Source of the DNA: Halovenus rubra
GTDB taxonomy: Archaea; Halobacteriota; Halobacteria; Halobacteriales; Haloarculaceae
NCBI RefSeq assembly: GCF_026586665.1
Contig: NZ_JAODIY010000004.1
Span: 366,120 to 430,119 of the forward strand
DNA length: 64,000 nucleotides
Reading direction: 5' to 3'
In this document: piece after piece, positions 8,074 through 17,055 of the stretch
How positions within the stretch are numbered: position 1 is the stretch's first letter
How the letters are laid out: every line of letters starts with the position of its first letter
Program-made: the position numbers and the translations under genes
The notes under the pieces: generated by a model
What the model was told of the DNA's origin: nothing
Databases searched by the model: none
What the model saw: only the letters and a program-made list of their open reading frames with translations

Positions 8074-9333
8074 ATGTCAGACGAACCTCCGAGTACCCTA
8101 AACAACATGCGCACCCAGATGCAGCGCGCACAGGAGTACGCACAAGTGACAGAAAATGTGTTCACACGGCTTAAACACCCAGAGCGAACCCTTGAAGTCT
8201 CTTTGCCGGTACTTCGAGATGACGGCACTGAAGACATATTCAAAGGATACCGTTGCCAGTTTAGCGGCGCGCGCGGTCCATACAAGGGTGGTGTCCGGTT
8301 CCATCCAAGTGTTTCACAGGACGAGGTTATCGCACTGGCCGGTCTTATGTCGTCGAAAACTGCGCTCGTTCGACTTCCGTACGGTGGAGCAAAAGGTGGT
8401 GTCGTCTGTAACCCAAAAGAGCTCAGCCGTGACGAAATAAAGCGAATGACCCGCCGGTACATGGAGGGTATTCGCCGAATGGTGGGGCCAAAAATGGATA
8501 TCCCGGCACCCGATATGAACACCGGTCCCCGTGAAATGGCGTGGATGATGGATACCTACTCCGTCTACGAAGGACACACCATACCCGAAGTCGTTACCGG
8601 GAAACCAATCGAACTCGGCGGGACTCCGGGGCGCATAGAAGCGACCGGCCGCGGAGTCGCAAACATCACAGAACAGATTCTCAACTACTACAGTCGGTCG
8701 CCCGAAGACTCGACAATCGCAATTCAAGGCTTTGGAAACGTCGGGTCCTGGGCCGGACGGCTTCTTGCCGAGCGCGGCGCAAACGTCGTCGCGACAAGCG
8801 ATGTTACTGGCGGTATCTACAACCCCAAAGGCATCGACACGCACGAGGTTGGAGAACTCATCGAATCTGGCGGCCAGATAGGTGATTACGACGGCGATAT
8901 CGAGCGTATCTCGAACGACGAGCTCCTTCGGCTTGATGTCGATGTCCTCATCCCTGCTGCTGTCAGTCACGTTATCACTGCCGACGTGGCAGAGGATGTG
9001 CGAGCCGACATCATCGTCGAGGCGGCAAACGGACCGACGACGCCCGAGGCTGATGATGTCCTCGCCGAGCGAGATATCCCGACGGTTCCAGATATCCTCG
9101 CCAACGCGGGTGGTGTCATCGTTTCCTATCTCGAATGGGTCCAGAACACACAGGAGTACAGTTGGACGCTAGAAGAAGTCAACGCTGACCTCGAACGCCG
9201 GATGACCGAAGCGTTCGAAGAGATGATGGACGCCTACGCTGAATACGAAACCCCGGACCTCCGCACCGCGGCGTACACGCTTGCGCTTGACCGGCAGGCA
9301 ACAGCCCACGAGCAGCGCGGTCTCTTCCCCTAA
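8074..9333 (+). CDS. gdhB: Glutamate dehydrogenase (Glu/Leu/Phe/Val family)
   Basis: A 419-residue hexameric-type GDH interconverting glutamate and 2-oxoglutarate plus ammonia. Substrate-binding Lys71 (GPYKGGVRFHP), Lys95 and catalytic Lys107 (LPYGGAKGGV) are present, with Asp147 in PAPDMNT. The Rossmann motif GFGNVGSW (219-226) follows, and the C-terminal domain ends ALDRQATAHEQRGLFP. The nucleotide preference (NAD or NADP) cannot be read reliably. Haloarchaea usually have several gdh paralogues, so the symbol is tentative. It is followed by the membrane protein and priL. Confidence 0.95.
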   Translation: MSDEPPSTLNNMRTQMQRAQEYAQVTENVFTRLKHPERTLEVSLPVLRDDGTEDIFKGYRCQFSGARGPYKGGVRFHPSVSQDEVIALAGLMSSKTALVRLPYGGAKGGVVCNPKELSRDEIKRMTRRYMEGIRRMVGPKMDIPAPDMNTGPREMAWMMDTYSVYEGHTIPEVVTGKPIELGGTPGRIEATGRGVANITEQILNYYSRSPEDSTIAIQGFGNVGSWAGRLLAERGANVVATSDVTGGIYNPKGIDTHEVGELIESGGQIGDYDGDIERISNDELLRLDVDVLIPAAVSHVITADVAEDVRADIIVEAANGPTTPEADDVLAERDIPTVPDILANAGGVIVSYLEWVQNTQEYSWTLEEVNADLERRMTEAFEEMMDAYAEYETPDLRTAAYTLALDRQATAHEQRGLFP

Positions 9334-9392
9334 GATACCGTCTTGCGTCTGTCTGACGTATTATTTTGTACGAGGAGCCGGAAGCTGCCGGT

Positions 9393-9962
9393 ATGACGAG
9401 TCTGGACGAGGCCTATAGCCAGGACTGGACGGGTGACCGGAACCCACGTCGTGTTGTTGGTGGCTTGGCGCTCGTCGGGGCAGGAATCGTTGCAGTTATG
9501 ATTGCGATGGTGCTCGTTGGCCTGCAAGGTGACAGCACAGTCGCAAAGCGGTACGGTGGCGTCATTGCAGGCCTTGGAATCCCTGCACTCTTGCTCGGTG
9601 TCGTTGTCGTGTTGCCTGCGAGCAACCGAACCCGCCTCGGTGTTGTATTCGGTACCGTTATCGCCAGCACAGGCGTATTCTTGTTCTGGAACGTCTATCC
9701 GGACCGCTGGACACGTACTGCAGAGCCACTCGCATTCGAAACGACGATGCTCTATGGGGTCGGATGTGTCGTCGCGCTTGCTTTTGTCTTTAGCGCGATT
9801 GCCAGCTTTCGGCTCCGGAACAACCCACAGGGGACTGTTCGCCTCGAAGTTGTCCGCCAAGGTGAGACCAGAACTGTCGAAGTAAGCAACGAGCAGTATC
9901 GACAGATGGTCAATGACGGCGGACAAGCCGAGCAACTCCTCCGAGAAATCGAAGATCAGTAG
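9393..9962 (+). CDS. Conserved haloarchaeal membrane protein upstream of priL
   Basis: 189 residues starting MTSLDEAYSQDWTGDRNP. Four hydrophobic helices lie at about 20-45, 55-75, 80-100 and 120-142. They are followed by a soluble tail (TVRLEVVRQGETRTVEVSNEQYRQM) that looks like a small beta/helix domain. It lies 48 bases before priL and is probably co-transcribed. No enzymatic motif. I recognise it as the type of hypothetical membrane protein found beside haloarchaeal priL but assign no function. Confidence 0.72.
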   Translation: MTSLDEAYSQDWTGDRNPRRVVGGLALVGAGIVAVMIAMVLVGLQGDSTVAKRYGGVIAGLGIPALLLGVVVVLPASNRTRLGVVFGTVIASTGVFLFWNVYPDRWTRTAEPLAFETTMLYGVGCVVALAFVFSAIASFRLRNNPQGTVRLEVVRQGETRTVEVSNEQYRQMVNDGGQAEQLLREIEDQ

Positions 9963-10010
9963 CGCGCCGGTCCGTCGACTTTTTGCGCCACGGTCCCGAA
10001 CTGGGGAATA

Positions 10011-11078
10011 ATGAAACAGCTTCACGCGCGGTATCCGTTTCTCCAATCGGCGCGAGAAGCCGTCGAAGGCATGACTGTCACAATCGTCGAGATTGTTCGC
10101 ACGGAGGACGAAGTCGTCAAACGCGCGGTTGAACGAATCGAAGGGGCACTCGAAGACGGGACAATCGGCGAGTCACACCGCCGGGACCGTGTCGAACTCC
10201 TCTCTTACCCGGTTGCGCGAGTACTTGTTTCGCTCGTCGATGAACACGTCTTGACCAGAAAATACGCGACAGCCGAAGCACGGACTGCTCACGACCGATT
10301 CGAGTACGACCTCAACCGCACGGTCGAATTCAAGAGCACACAGCGCGAGCAGGTAACACTCGATACTCTTCTCCGAGAGTTCAGCATCGCAAGCGGTGTC
10401 CGAAAAACCAGTAACGGGTCTGCCGTCGACGTGGGTACCTACCTTGATCTTGCGGCTGACAAACGTGGCGACGAATGGCGACTGGTGAATCGAGAACTCG
10501 CTGACGGCGAGGTCTTCCTTGCGTCTGGAGAGGTGCTTGTCCTCATCCGACAGGCAGTCAAACAACGCATCGAATCAGGGCTACCTCTGACAGTCCCCGA
10601 AGAAATTGCCACCGGACTCGAAACTGCACGCGAGCGTGTCGCCGAGTCGCTGGCCGAACTCGACTTGATGCGCGATATCGACACGGTCGTTCCAGAGATG
10701 TTTCCCCCGTGCATGCGCGCGCTCCTCGACAAGGTACAGAAAGGTGACCATCTGGCCCATCACTCACGGTTCGCTATCGCCTCATTTCTCACGAGTATCG
10801 GTATGTCAACCGACGAAATCGTCGAACTATTCCAGGTAAATCCTGGATTTGGAGAAGAAGCGACCCGATATCAGGTTGACCACATCCGTGGTGACACCAG
10901 TCCGACAGAGTACTCGACTCCCTCGTGTGCGACGATGCAGTCTTACGGTGATTGTGTCAATATGGATAATCTCTGTGAAACCATTGCACATCCGATGGCC
11001 TACTACGAGGCAAAGCTTGATGATACCGACGAGGATGAAATCGTCGACTGGCGCGAGAGACAGAGTTCTGACGCGTAG
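10011..11078 (+). CDS. priL: DNA primase large subunit PriL
   Basis: 355 residues, the archaeal-eukaryotic primase non-catalytic subunit that pairs with PriS to make primers. Its four 4Fe-4S cluster cysteines are all present: Cys234 (FPPCMRALL), Cys306 (TPSCATM), Cys315 (YGDCVN) and Cys322 (NLCETIAHPMAYY). The helical N-terminal domain begins LHARYPFLQSAREA. The C terminus has a short acidic extension. The gene lies two genes downstream of pcn, a conserved replication neighbourhood. Confidence 0.95.
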   Translation: MKQLHARYPFLQSAREAVEGMTVTIVEIVRTEDEVVKRAVERIEGALEDGTIGESHRRDRVELLSYPVARVLVSLVDEHVLTRKYATAEARTAHDRFEYDLNRTVEFKSTQREQVTLDTLLREFSIASGVRKTSNGSAVDVGTYLDLAADKRGDEWRLVNRELADGEVFLASGEVLVLIRQAVKQRIESGLPLTVPEEIATGLETARERVAESLAELDLMRDIDTVVPEMFPPCMRALLDKVQKGDHLAHHSRFAIASFLTSIGMSTDEIVELFQVNPGFGEEATRYQVDHIRGDTSPTEYSTPSCATMQSYGDCVNMDNLCETIAHPMAYYEAKLDDTDEDEIVDWRERQSSDA

Positions 11079-11160
11079 CTTTGTGATGACAGCCGACAGT
11101 TGCAGTGTCAGACATTGAGTAGGCACAGTGTCACAGCCTTCAGGCCGTAGACACGCGACG

Positions 11161-11697
11161 TTACTCTGGTTTCTCTTCGAAGTCGTGTCGTTCGATGAGG
11201 TATCCAAGAAGTGGGAGGGCGACGATGAAACTCCCAATGAGACCGATGATGAACAGTCCGCCATCGGAGGTGAGCTTGGTTTGGGTCTTGCCCTCAGCGA
11301 CACCGTCGAACGTCCCATCAAACGAACCATCCTCGACTGTTCCGTTCATCGTGCCGGTCACGGTCCCGTCAATCGCTCCGCTAATCGAGCCATTGAACTG
11401 ACCGGTAAACACACCATCCTCGGTGACAGAGCCTTCTGCTTGCCCATCTACCGGGCCGATAATACCATTCTCGTATTCACCGGAAAAGCCAGTGACTGCG
11501 GTCCCGTTCTCGGCAGTTTCAAGCGTCCCGTCAAACTCTCCAGATAGTTCTCCAGTGAGTTGCCCTTCTTCATCATCAGGGCCGACAGTCACTGTTTCTC
11601 CGTACGCACCCGTCACCACCACCAGTCCGGTGATAAAGAGCGCGACAGCTGCGACTGACACAACAATCTGCACGACCGTCTTCCGGTCGACGTCCAT
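11161..11697 (-). CDS. Membrane-anchored protein with Gly-rich beta repeats
   Basis: 178 residues. An N-terminal helix (about 8-30, VVQIVVSVAAVALFITGLV) and a C-terminal helix (about 148-170) flank an extracytoplasmic segment. That segment is built of at least ten short G-x-[FVI]-x-G-x units such as GEFDGTLE, GQFNGSISG, GAIDGTVTG, GTMNGTVE and GSFDGTFDG, spaced 6-8 residues apart, predicting a small beta-solenoid. The start MDVDRKTVV is preferred over a Met at 11769, which lies inside the upstream gene. The genes are probably co-transcribed (gap 50 bases). Function not recognised. Confidence 0.72.
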   Translation of the reverse strand: MDVDRKTVVQIVVSVAAVALFITGLVVVTGAYGETVTVGPDDEEGQLTGELSGEFDGTLETAENGTAVTGFSGEYENGIIGPVDGQAEGSVTEDGVFTGQFNGSISGAIDGTVTGTMNGTVEDGSFDGTFDGVAEGKTQTKLTSDGGLFIIGLIGSFIVALPLLGYLIERHDFEEKPE

Positions 11698-11747
11698 GCT
11701 CGCGGATTTCACAGGAACAGCCAAAAGAGCTTCGAAGCGTTTGTTCG

Positions 11748-12329
11748 CTACCGTGTTGATTCCACCCATGCTGAGAGAATCCCACCCGTCGCACCACAGA
11801 CCACTGGGTAGAGAATTCCTGCCAGTGCAAGTGCTTGGAACCGGTTTGGACCGAGTACATCAGCAACCTCAAATATAAATGCCCCACCAAGCGATAGAAA
11901 GATGATACCGAAGACAATCGACCCACCTACTTTTGCGCCTGTGACGATTTCAGTCACGCCAAACGAACGCGTAAGAAAGTAGCCGGCACCAAGAAACGCA
12001 AGTACTGGTAGTGCGTGATAAACAACTGCAGGCAATACAATTGTTTCTGTCCCAACCCTTTCGAGCCCGGTTCCGGTGAGATAATTAATCGAGGGAACAT
12101 CGACCGTACCCTCACTCCCGGGCGGCGCACGCTGTTCGATACCGACGAACTGAGCGTTATAGAAGATCCAGCCAGCTCCCTCTATGAGGTCGCCAACAAA
12201 GCGTTTCCCCTCGAAGATAGCGACCAATAGAAATGTCGCCAGATAGCTGGTGAGGTATGCCGTTGCGCCGTACATTGAGCCCTCGACCATTGGAAGTTGA
12301 CCCGGGCCCGTATCCGTCTTCTCGCTCAT
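11748..12329 (-). CDS. Conserved haloarchaeal multi-pass membrane protein
   Basis: 193 residues starting MSEKTDTGPGQLPMVEG. Four or five hydrophobic segments are visible (about 22-42, 107-127, 137-157, 168-190). An exposed loop around 60-95 contains VPSINYLTGTGLERVGTETIVLPA. It lies downstream of hjc and upstream of the Gly-repeat protein on the same strand. No transporter signature; function unknown. Confidence 0.7.
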   Translation of the reverse strand: MSEKTDTGPGQLPMVEGSMYGATAYLTSYLATFLLVAIFEGKRFVGDLIEGAGWIFYNAQFVGIEQRAPPGSEGTVDVPSINYLTGTGLERVGTETIVLPAVVYHALPVLAFLGAGYFLTRSFGVTEIVTGAKVGGSIVFGIIFLSLGGAFIFEVADVLGPNRFQALALAGILYPVVCGATGGILSAWVESTR

Positions 12330-12378
12330 CTGGCGGTGGTTCTCGTTCCAGCACAATACACCCGACGAATCAACCCGC

Positions 12379-12906
12379 TTACCGGAGCATCTCGACACCG
12401 TCCTCGACGGTAAGATCATCGCGGTCAACTGCTTCGAGTACCCGGCGGATGTCTTTTGTTTCGTCTGGCTCGTCGTCGCTTTCGGCACTAACTTCGTCGA
12501 GAGTCTGTCGCTCTGAGTGACCGGTTAGCTCCGCAAAGTCGGTTCCCTCAGCGAGGGCAGTCTCTTTTTTGACTCGGTAGTTGCCGCCGTCGGTCTGGTA
12601 GAGGTCGTCCGGATGAAAAAAGTACCAGCTCTCACGGTCGAAACGGACACCGACCCGGGGCTTTGCACCGAAGTTCCGTGAGAAGTAAACAAGTGCGTAC
12701 ACTTCTTCACCGTCGAGATATATCGGGTCGCCTGCGGAGGCTTTTGCCTCGATAGCATAGAAGGTGTTGCCATCTCCAGCAAGTACGTCTGGGAGTTCGC
12801 GTTTGGTCGCGCTGCCACTTGCTGGTGCACGCATCACTGCCATACCAGCATCATCAAGCAAATTCACCAGTTCCCGCTCCCGACGGTCCCCTTTGGCGTT
12901 CGACAT
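12379..12906 (-). CDS. hjc: Holliday junction resolvase Hjc
   Basis: A 175-residue archaeal resolvase cutting four-way junctions during recombination. The start [17 protein letters not shown] is chosen because Hjc homology begins there. Nuclease-fold residues are visible: Glu10/Glu12 in RRERELV, Asp40 in [10 protein letters not shown], and Glu53 and Lys55 in FYAIEAKAS. The core ends near residue 115. The remaining 60 residues are an acidic haloarchaeal extension ending [11 protein letters not shown], a short helical element. Confidence 0.92.
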   Translation of the reverse strand: MSNAKGDRRERELVNLLDDAGMAVMRAPASGSATKRELPDVLAGDGNTFYAIEAKASAGDPIYLDGEEVYALVYFSRNFGAKPRVGVRFDRESWYFFHPDDLYQTDGGNYRVKKETALAEGTDFAELTGHSERQTLDEVSAESDDEPDETKDIRRVLEAVDRDDLTVEDGVEMLR

Positions 12907-13066
12907 AAATTGTATTCGCTGACCCACCGATTTAAACTGACTGTTACCGTATTTCGATTGCGTTTCTGTCTTACACAACGGTCGTGTCTCGCGATGACCA
13001 ATCGACAGTTTGGCGGCTATCTATGCTGGGGACACAACCGCAATGCATGGACCCCACATGCTCGTC

Positions 13067-13456
13067 TTAGGTATCAACCCGAGCTACTGCCTCAATTTCG
13101 ACGAGCAGTTCCGGTTCGATGAGTTGTTCGACCTCCACCATTGTGGTCGCTGGTCGCACTTCCCCAAGCAGTTCGCCATGTGCACGGCCAACCGTCTCCC
13201 AGTCTTCGATATCGACGACGTATATTCGAGTTCTTACAATATCAGTTAACGACGCATCTAGTTCCGACAGTGCATCCTCAATATTCGAAAGAATCTGTTT
13301 CGTCTGACGATAGGGGTCACCGAGACCGACGATGGTTCCATCGTGGCTGGTCGCAGTGGTGCCGGAGACGTGGATTTCGCCACCAGTTTTGACTGCGCGG
13401 GAGTAGCCAACCTCATCTTCCCACGTTGTTCCGGTGCCAATATTGCGTCGTTTCAT
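13067..13456 (-). CDS. RidA/YjgF-family protein
   Basis: 129 residues with the trimeric YjgF/RidA fold (EIHVSGTTATSHDG, QILSNIEDALSELDASLTDIVRTRIYV, LLVEIEAVARVD). RidA proper deaminates enamine/imine intermediates using an Arg in the motif P-A-R-S-x-V. Here the equivalent is PATTMVEV, with Thr in place of Arg, which argues for a non-RidA subgroup with different chemistry. Monocistronic and convergent with nothing obvious. Confidence 0.88.
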   Translation of the reverse strand: MKRRNIGTGTTWEDEVGYSRAVKTGGEIHVSGTTATSHDGTIVGLGDPYRQTKQILSNIEDALSELDASLTDIVRTRIYVVDIEDWETVGRAHGELLGEVRPATTMVEVEQLIEPELLVEIEAVARVDT

Positions 13457-13509
13457 ACGGTTTCATGGGTCAGCAACTGATAAAAATCACGCGACCTATC
13501 TGGTTAGTC

Positions 13510-15051
13510 TCACTCCTCAGACGAACTACCGTCGCTGTGCCTTGCCAGCGTATACGCCAGGCCCCCAATCCCAGTCACCGCCCCAGCGATGCCAAACCCG
13601 GGGCCATCGTCGTCAGCCCCGGTCGTTTCTTGCTCCCGGACCGTTGTTGACGTTGGGGCTGTGGAGGGTTCCTCTGTCGGTGTCGTGGTTGGCGTTGCGG
13701 TCGCTTCCGGTGTCGATGTCTGTGTCTCAGTTGGCTCAGCTGGCGGACCGGCAACCAGGTTCGGTGGGTCCGCCTGCTTTCCCGCCTCGTCGGGGAACAG
13801 ATAGAGCCCAGGGGTCGTCTCATTGGGCGCATTGAAGCCTGGGCCGAGTTTGATAGAGCTTCCTAAAAATGCCTCGCCAGCGGTGACACTCTGTGCAGTC
13901 CAGAAACAGGTCTCGGTAGGATCGCGCCACCAAACCATGCGTTCTGGCTCTGAGGGAGTGCTGATATCGTGGACAGTGACGCCACCGTAATACCAAGACG
14001 CGTAGAGCCGGTCGCCGACAATGTCGACGTTGTGTGCGGTCGTAAACCAGCCAGACTGTGTATTGTCGTACGATTCAGGGGCCTCAATGTGAGCGAACTT
14101 TTCTGGTGAGTCTTTGTTTGAGATATCCCAGAGATCGATACCGCCCGGGCCACCAATTTGTTCTCCATCGGTCCCCGGTCCGGTTGCTGCCCACGCTTCT
14201 TTGCCGACTGCAAGGATCTCTCCCTCCTCATCGGGCTGTGCGTAGTGGGCGTTCCCACCTGGAATAAACGCCTCTCGTCTGGCTTCGGAAGCAGAGAACT
14301 CGGTCAGCTCCGCCAGCGAGTAATCTCCAACCCGTGAACGTACTGTCGGATCCGTGGGATCGCTCACGTCGACGACCCACGTCCCTGAATCCCAGTATGG
14401 CAGGTATGCGACTCCGTTTTGAACGTATACATCGTGAAGAACCCGACCCGAGAGGGCTGTGTTCTTCCATTCCGATTCGTGGTCGACAAGCGACCAGCGC
14501 CCAAGCTCTGTGGGATTATCGTCAGCAATGTCGATCATTATGAGCGGGTTCGTCGGGAGACCACTACCTGTCAGGTAAATAATTCCGTCCTCAAAATAGC
14601 AGTTGTGAATGTAGTGGTCAGTCCCATACCAGGCCAGTTTCTGTGGGTCTGCGGGCTCACTGATATCGAACAGGGCGAACCCTTGTGCGGAGGCCGGCAA
14701 GGGCTGAGCGGGTCCCGGGACAATCAATCTATCATTCCATGCCCATAGGTCATAGACTCCCCTCATCGAGGACCCGTCTGTTGACTCGACACCTCGGCGT
14801 TCTGCCAGTAGTGTCGGATTTTCGGGATCTGAGATATCAACAGACACAAATCCATCTCTTACAGCGACGTATGCACTGTCACCGTCATCGTGAACTGTCG
14901 CTTCACGAGCACCGGGAATATCGATTGTCCCCAGTGGCTCGTACGGTGTCTGTGCAGATGTGGATTCGCCAGTTGCGGAGCCACGACCCGACGCAACCAG
15001 AGGGAGGGATACAGCAGCGCCAATTGTCCTGAAGAAATGGCGGCGTTTCAT
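13510..15051 (-). CDS. Tat-exported LVIVD-repeat surface protein with PGF-CTERM-like tail
   Basis: 513 residues. The N terminus MKRRHFFRTIGAAVSLPLVASG is a twin-arginine signal. The body (about 40-420) has repeated beta-propeller blades of the LVIVD type, recognisable as V-D-I-S-D-P-x-x-P recurring (VDISDPENPT, FDISEPADPQ, VDVSDPTDPT, WDISNKDSP, HDISTPSEPE). A Thr/Pro-rich, probably glycosylated stalk (about 425-475) follows. The end is a tripartite sorting tail: acidic DDDGPGFG, a hydrophobic segment and Arg, as in archaeosortase A substrates. The PGF motif is followed by a relatively weak TM, so lipid transfer is inferred. Confidence 0.82.
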   Translation of the reverse strand: MKRRHFFRTIGAAVSLPLVASGRGSATGESTSAQTPYEPLGTIDIPGAREATVHDDGDSAYVAVRDGFVSVDISDPENPTLLAERRGVESTDGSSMRGVYDLWAWNDRLIVPGPAQPLPASAQGFALFDISEPADPQKLAWYGTDHYIHNCYFEDGIIYLTGSGLPTNPLIMIDIADDNPTELGRWSLVDHESEWKNTALSGRVLHDVYVQNGVAYLPYWDSGTWVVDVSDPTDPTVRSRVGDYSLAELTEFSASEARREAFIPGGNAHYAQPDEEGEILAVGKEAWAATGPGTDGEQIGGPGGIDLWDISNKDSPEKFAHIEAPESYDNTQSGWFTTAHNVDIVGDRLYASWYYGGVTVHDISTPSEPERMVWWRDPTETCFWTAQSVTAGEAFLGSSIKLGPGFNAPNETTPGLYLFPDEAGKQADPPNLVAGPPAEPTETQTSTPEATATPTTTPTEEPSTAPTSTTVREQETTGADDDGPGFGIAGAVTGIGGLAYTLARHSDGSSSEE

Positions 15052-15129
15052 ACCTGTCTGTTGTTGCCACATGAAAAATAAGTGGCGGATATGGCAACGC
15101 TAGACCTGCGAAGTGGGTGGCTAATCGTT

Positions 15130-16950
15130 TCAGGCGGTGGTTTGTTTGTCAAACCCACGTATCTCGAACCGAGCGCCGCCATCTACACTCTCACTCACTG
15201 TAATCTCCCAGTCGTGTGCTTCGACAATCTCTTTGACAATAGCCAGGCCAAACCCAGCTCCGTCCTCGGAGGTTGTCTGTCCAGTTTCGAAAATGCCGTC
15301 ACGTTTGTCAGGTGGGATACCGGGTCCGTCGTCTGCGACGACGATTGTTTCGTCTTCACACTGGACACGTACTGTCACATCCGAACCGCCGTGCTCGGTA
15401 GCGTTCCTGAACAGGTTCTCGAACAGTTGCCGGACCCTCGACCGGTCTCCTTCAATTGTCATATCTCCCGTTCGTTTAAGAGTCGCATCGCTCTGGTCAA
15501 CCATCCCCCAACAGTCGCTGAGACAGGACGACAGTTGAATCTCTTGTGTCTCGGTCACCATCTGGCCCTGCTTTGCCAACTGCAAGGTTTCACGAATCAA
15601 TGTCTCCATTCGGTTGAGAGCGTCGGAAATTTGGTCAACTGACTCGCTGTTATGATTGCTCTGGACGATTTCTAGATGTCCCATCGCAACGTTCAGTGGG
15701 TTCCGGAGGTCGTGGGAGACGATACTAGCAAACTCTTCGAGACGCTCGTTTTGACGCTTGAGTTCCTGCTCATTTTCTTTCCGTTCCGTAATATCGTGGA
15801 AGACCAGAACAACGCCCGAAAAGTCAGAACTTGCCGGCAGTAACGACGCGTGAACTTCTAACTCTCGGGAAATACCGGACCGCGTTTCAATAGAGACTTC
15901 GATGACTTTTTTCCGAACGTCGGAGTTTGACCGGAGTTCCTCAACGATCTCTCGAGATAGCTCGAAGACATCTTCCGAAATGATGCCGTCTGCCTGTAGA
16001 TTGATAAACGGTTGACCCACCAACTCCGCGGCTGTATAGCCCACGATACTCGCACCCGGTTCGTTAATATCGCTGATTCGCCAATCTTCATCAACTGTCA
16101 GCACACCCATTGGAATCGTCTGGACAATCGTCTCGTACTGTTCAAGTTCTCCCTCCCTCCGCTTGCGCTCGGTAATATCGGAGTACACTGCAAATCCCTC
16201 GATTTCGCCGGGAGTTCGAACAGGGATTGATCGCAGATTAAAAATCGATGTTCCATTGGCAGCAAGCCGCCGTACCACTCGGTCAACCATCTTCCCGGAG
16301 TCTATCTGATTGTCAATCTCGTTCGACTCCGCTTGAATGTTATCTGGAACAATCAGATTGTTGACTGAGCAGTCGCGTATCTCTTGTTCTTCTATTCCGA
16401 ATACGTCCTCAAAGGCGTCGTTGACGGATTTAAAAACTGTATTGCCGTCTTCGAACCCGTACGCGATTGTCGGCTCAGGGAAATTAGAAAACAGGTCCGA
16501 AAACCGCTCGCGTTCCCGTGCCAGCTCTTGGCCCTGTGATATTTGATTTCCGTCTCTGGTCGATTCCTCTTGTCGTGCTTTGACTAGCCGCTGAATGCTG
16601 TCACGGAGCGGTTCTTTTGCGCCAGTAACGTTTAGAACATACGCAGCTCGGTCCGTTGTATACACTTCTGTTGCAATATCGGCAGAATCTGACTCGGTAA
16701 ACAGAACGAACGGTACTGACTCTGCTCTCTCAGTAACTGCTTCCATGAACGAAACACCGGTTTTTTCTCCCACGTCGTACGCCGAAACAATACAATCGAA
16801 ACGGCGAGTATCTAGTTCAGCCAGCCCGGACGAAGCGTCGGGAACTGATGTAATCGAAGGGCTGTCTAATGCCTGCTCTAGCAGACGTTCCGTCTCATTC
16901 CTCCGGCCTTTTGTGGCATCGACCACCAATAACCGGATGGCTGTCTCCAT
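15130..16950 (-). CDS. Sensor histidine kinase: receiver-like, two PAS, HisKA, HATPase
   Basis: 606 residues, with no membrane segment, so a cytoplasmic sensor. Residues 1-125 are a receiver-like domain in which the phosphoacceptor position is Ala57 (IVSAYDV) and the acidic pocket is reduced (VVDATKG). PAS domains lie at about 150-262 and 272-390, each ending in DITERK. HisKA has His413 in SIVSHDLRNPLN. HATPase_c has FENLFRNATEHG (N box), VADDGPGIPPDKRD (G1) and GAGFGLAIVKEIVEAHDW (G2). The start METAIRLLVVD is preferred to a Met 26 codons earlier. No cognate regulator is adjacent. Confidence 0.92.
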   Translation of the reverse strand: METAIRLLVVDATKGRRNETERLLEQALDSPSITSVPDASSGLAELDTRRFDCIVSAYDVGEKTGVSFMEAVTERAESVPFVLFTESDSADIATEVYTTDRAAYVLNVTGAKEPLRDSIQRLVKARQEESTRDGNQISQGQELARERERFSDLFSNFPEPTIAYGFEDGNTVFKSVNDAFEDVFGIEEQEIRDCSVNNLIVPDNIQAESNEIDNQIDSGKMVDRVVRRLAANGTSIFNLRSIPVRTPGEIEGFAVYSDITERKRREGELEQYETIVQTIPMGVLTVDEDWRISDINEPGASIVGYTAAELVGQPFINLQADGIISEDVFELSREIVEELRSNSDVRKKVIEVSIETRSGISRELEVHASLLPASSDFSGVVLVFHDITERKENEQELKRQNERLEEFASIVSHDLRNPLNVAMGHLEIVQSNHNSESVDQISDALNRMETLIRETLQLAKQGQMVTETQEIQLSSCLSDCWGMVDQSDATLKRTGDMTIEGDRSRVRQLFENLFRNATEHGGSDVTVRVQCEDETIVVADDGPGIPPDKRDGIFETGQTTSEDGAGFGLAIVKEIVEAHDWEITVSESVDGGARFEIRGFDKQTTA

Positions 16951-17055
16951 TGGCCTTGTTTCAGTTGCACACTCATTTAATGGTTCGGGAGCGAATTCGC
17001 GCCTACGAACACGGTCCACGACTACCACAGCTGCGTTATCGCTAATCAGTGATGG

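Noticed and set aside
8314-8970. Minus strand open frame of 218 codons opposite glutamate dehydrogenase
   Set aside because: Shadow of a certain gene; no homology features.
11195-11878. Pro/Ser/Val-rich + strand frames opposite the Gly-repeat membrane protein
   Set aside because: They are the complement of the GxxxG repeats; the minus strand protein has proper TM segments and a credible start.
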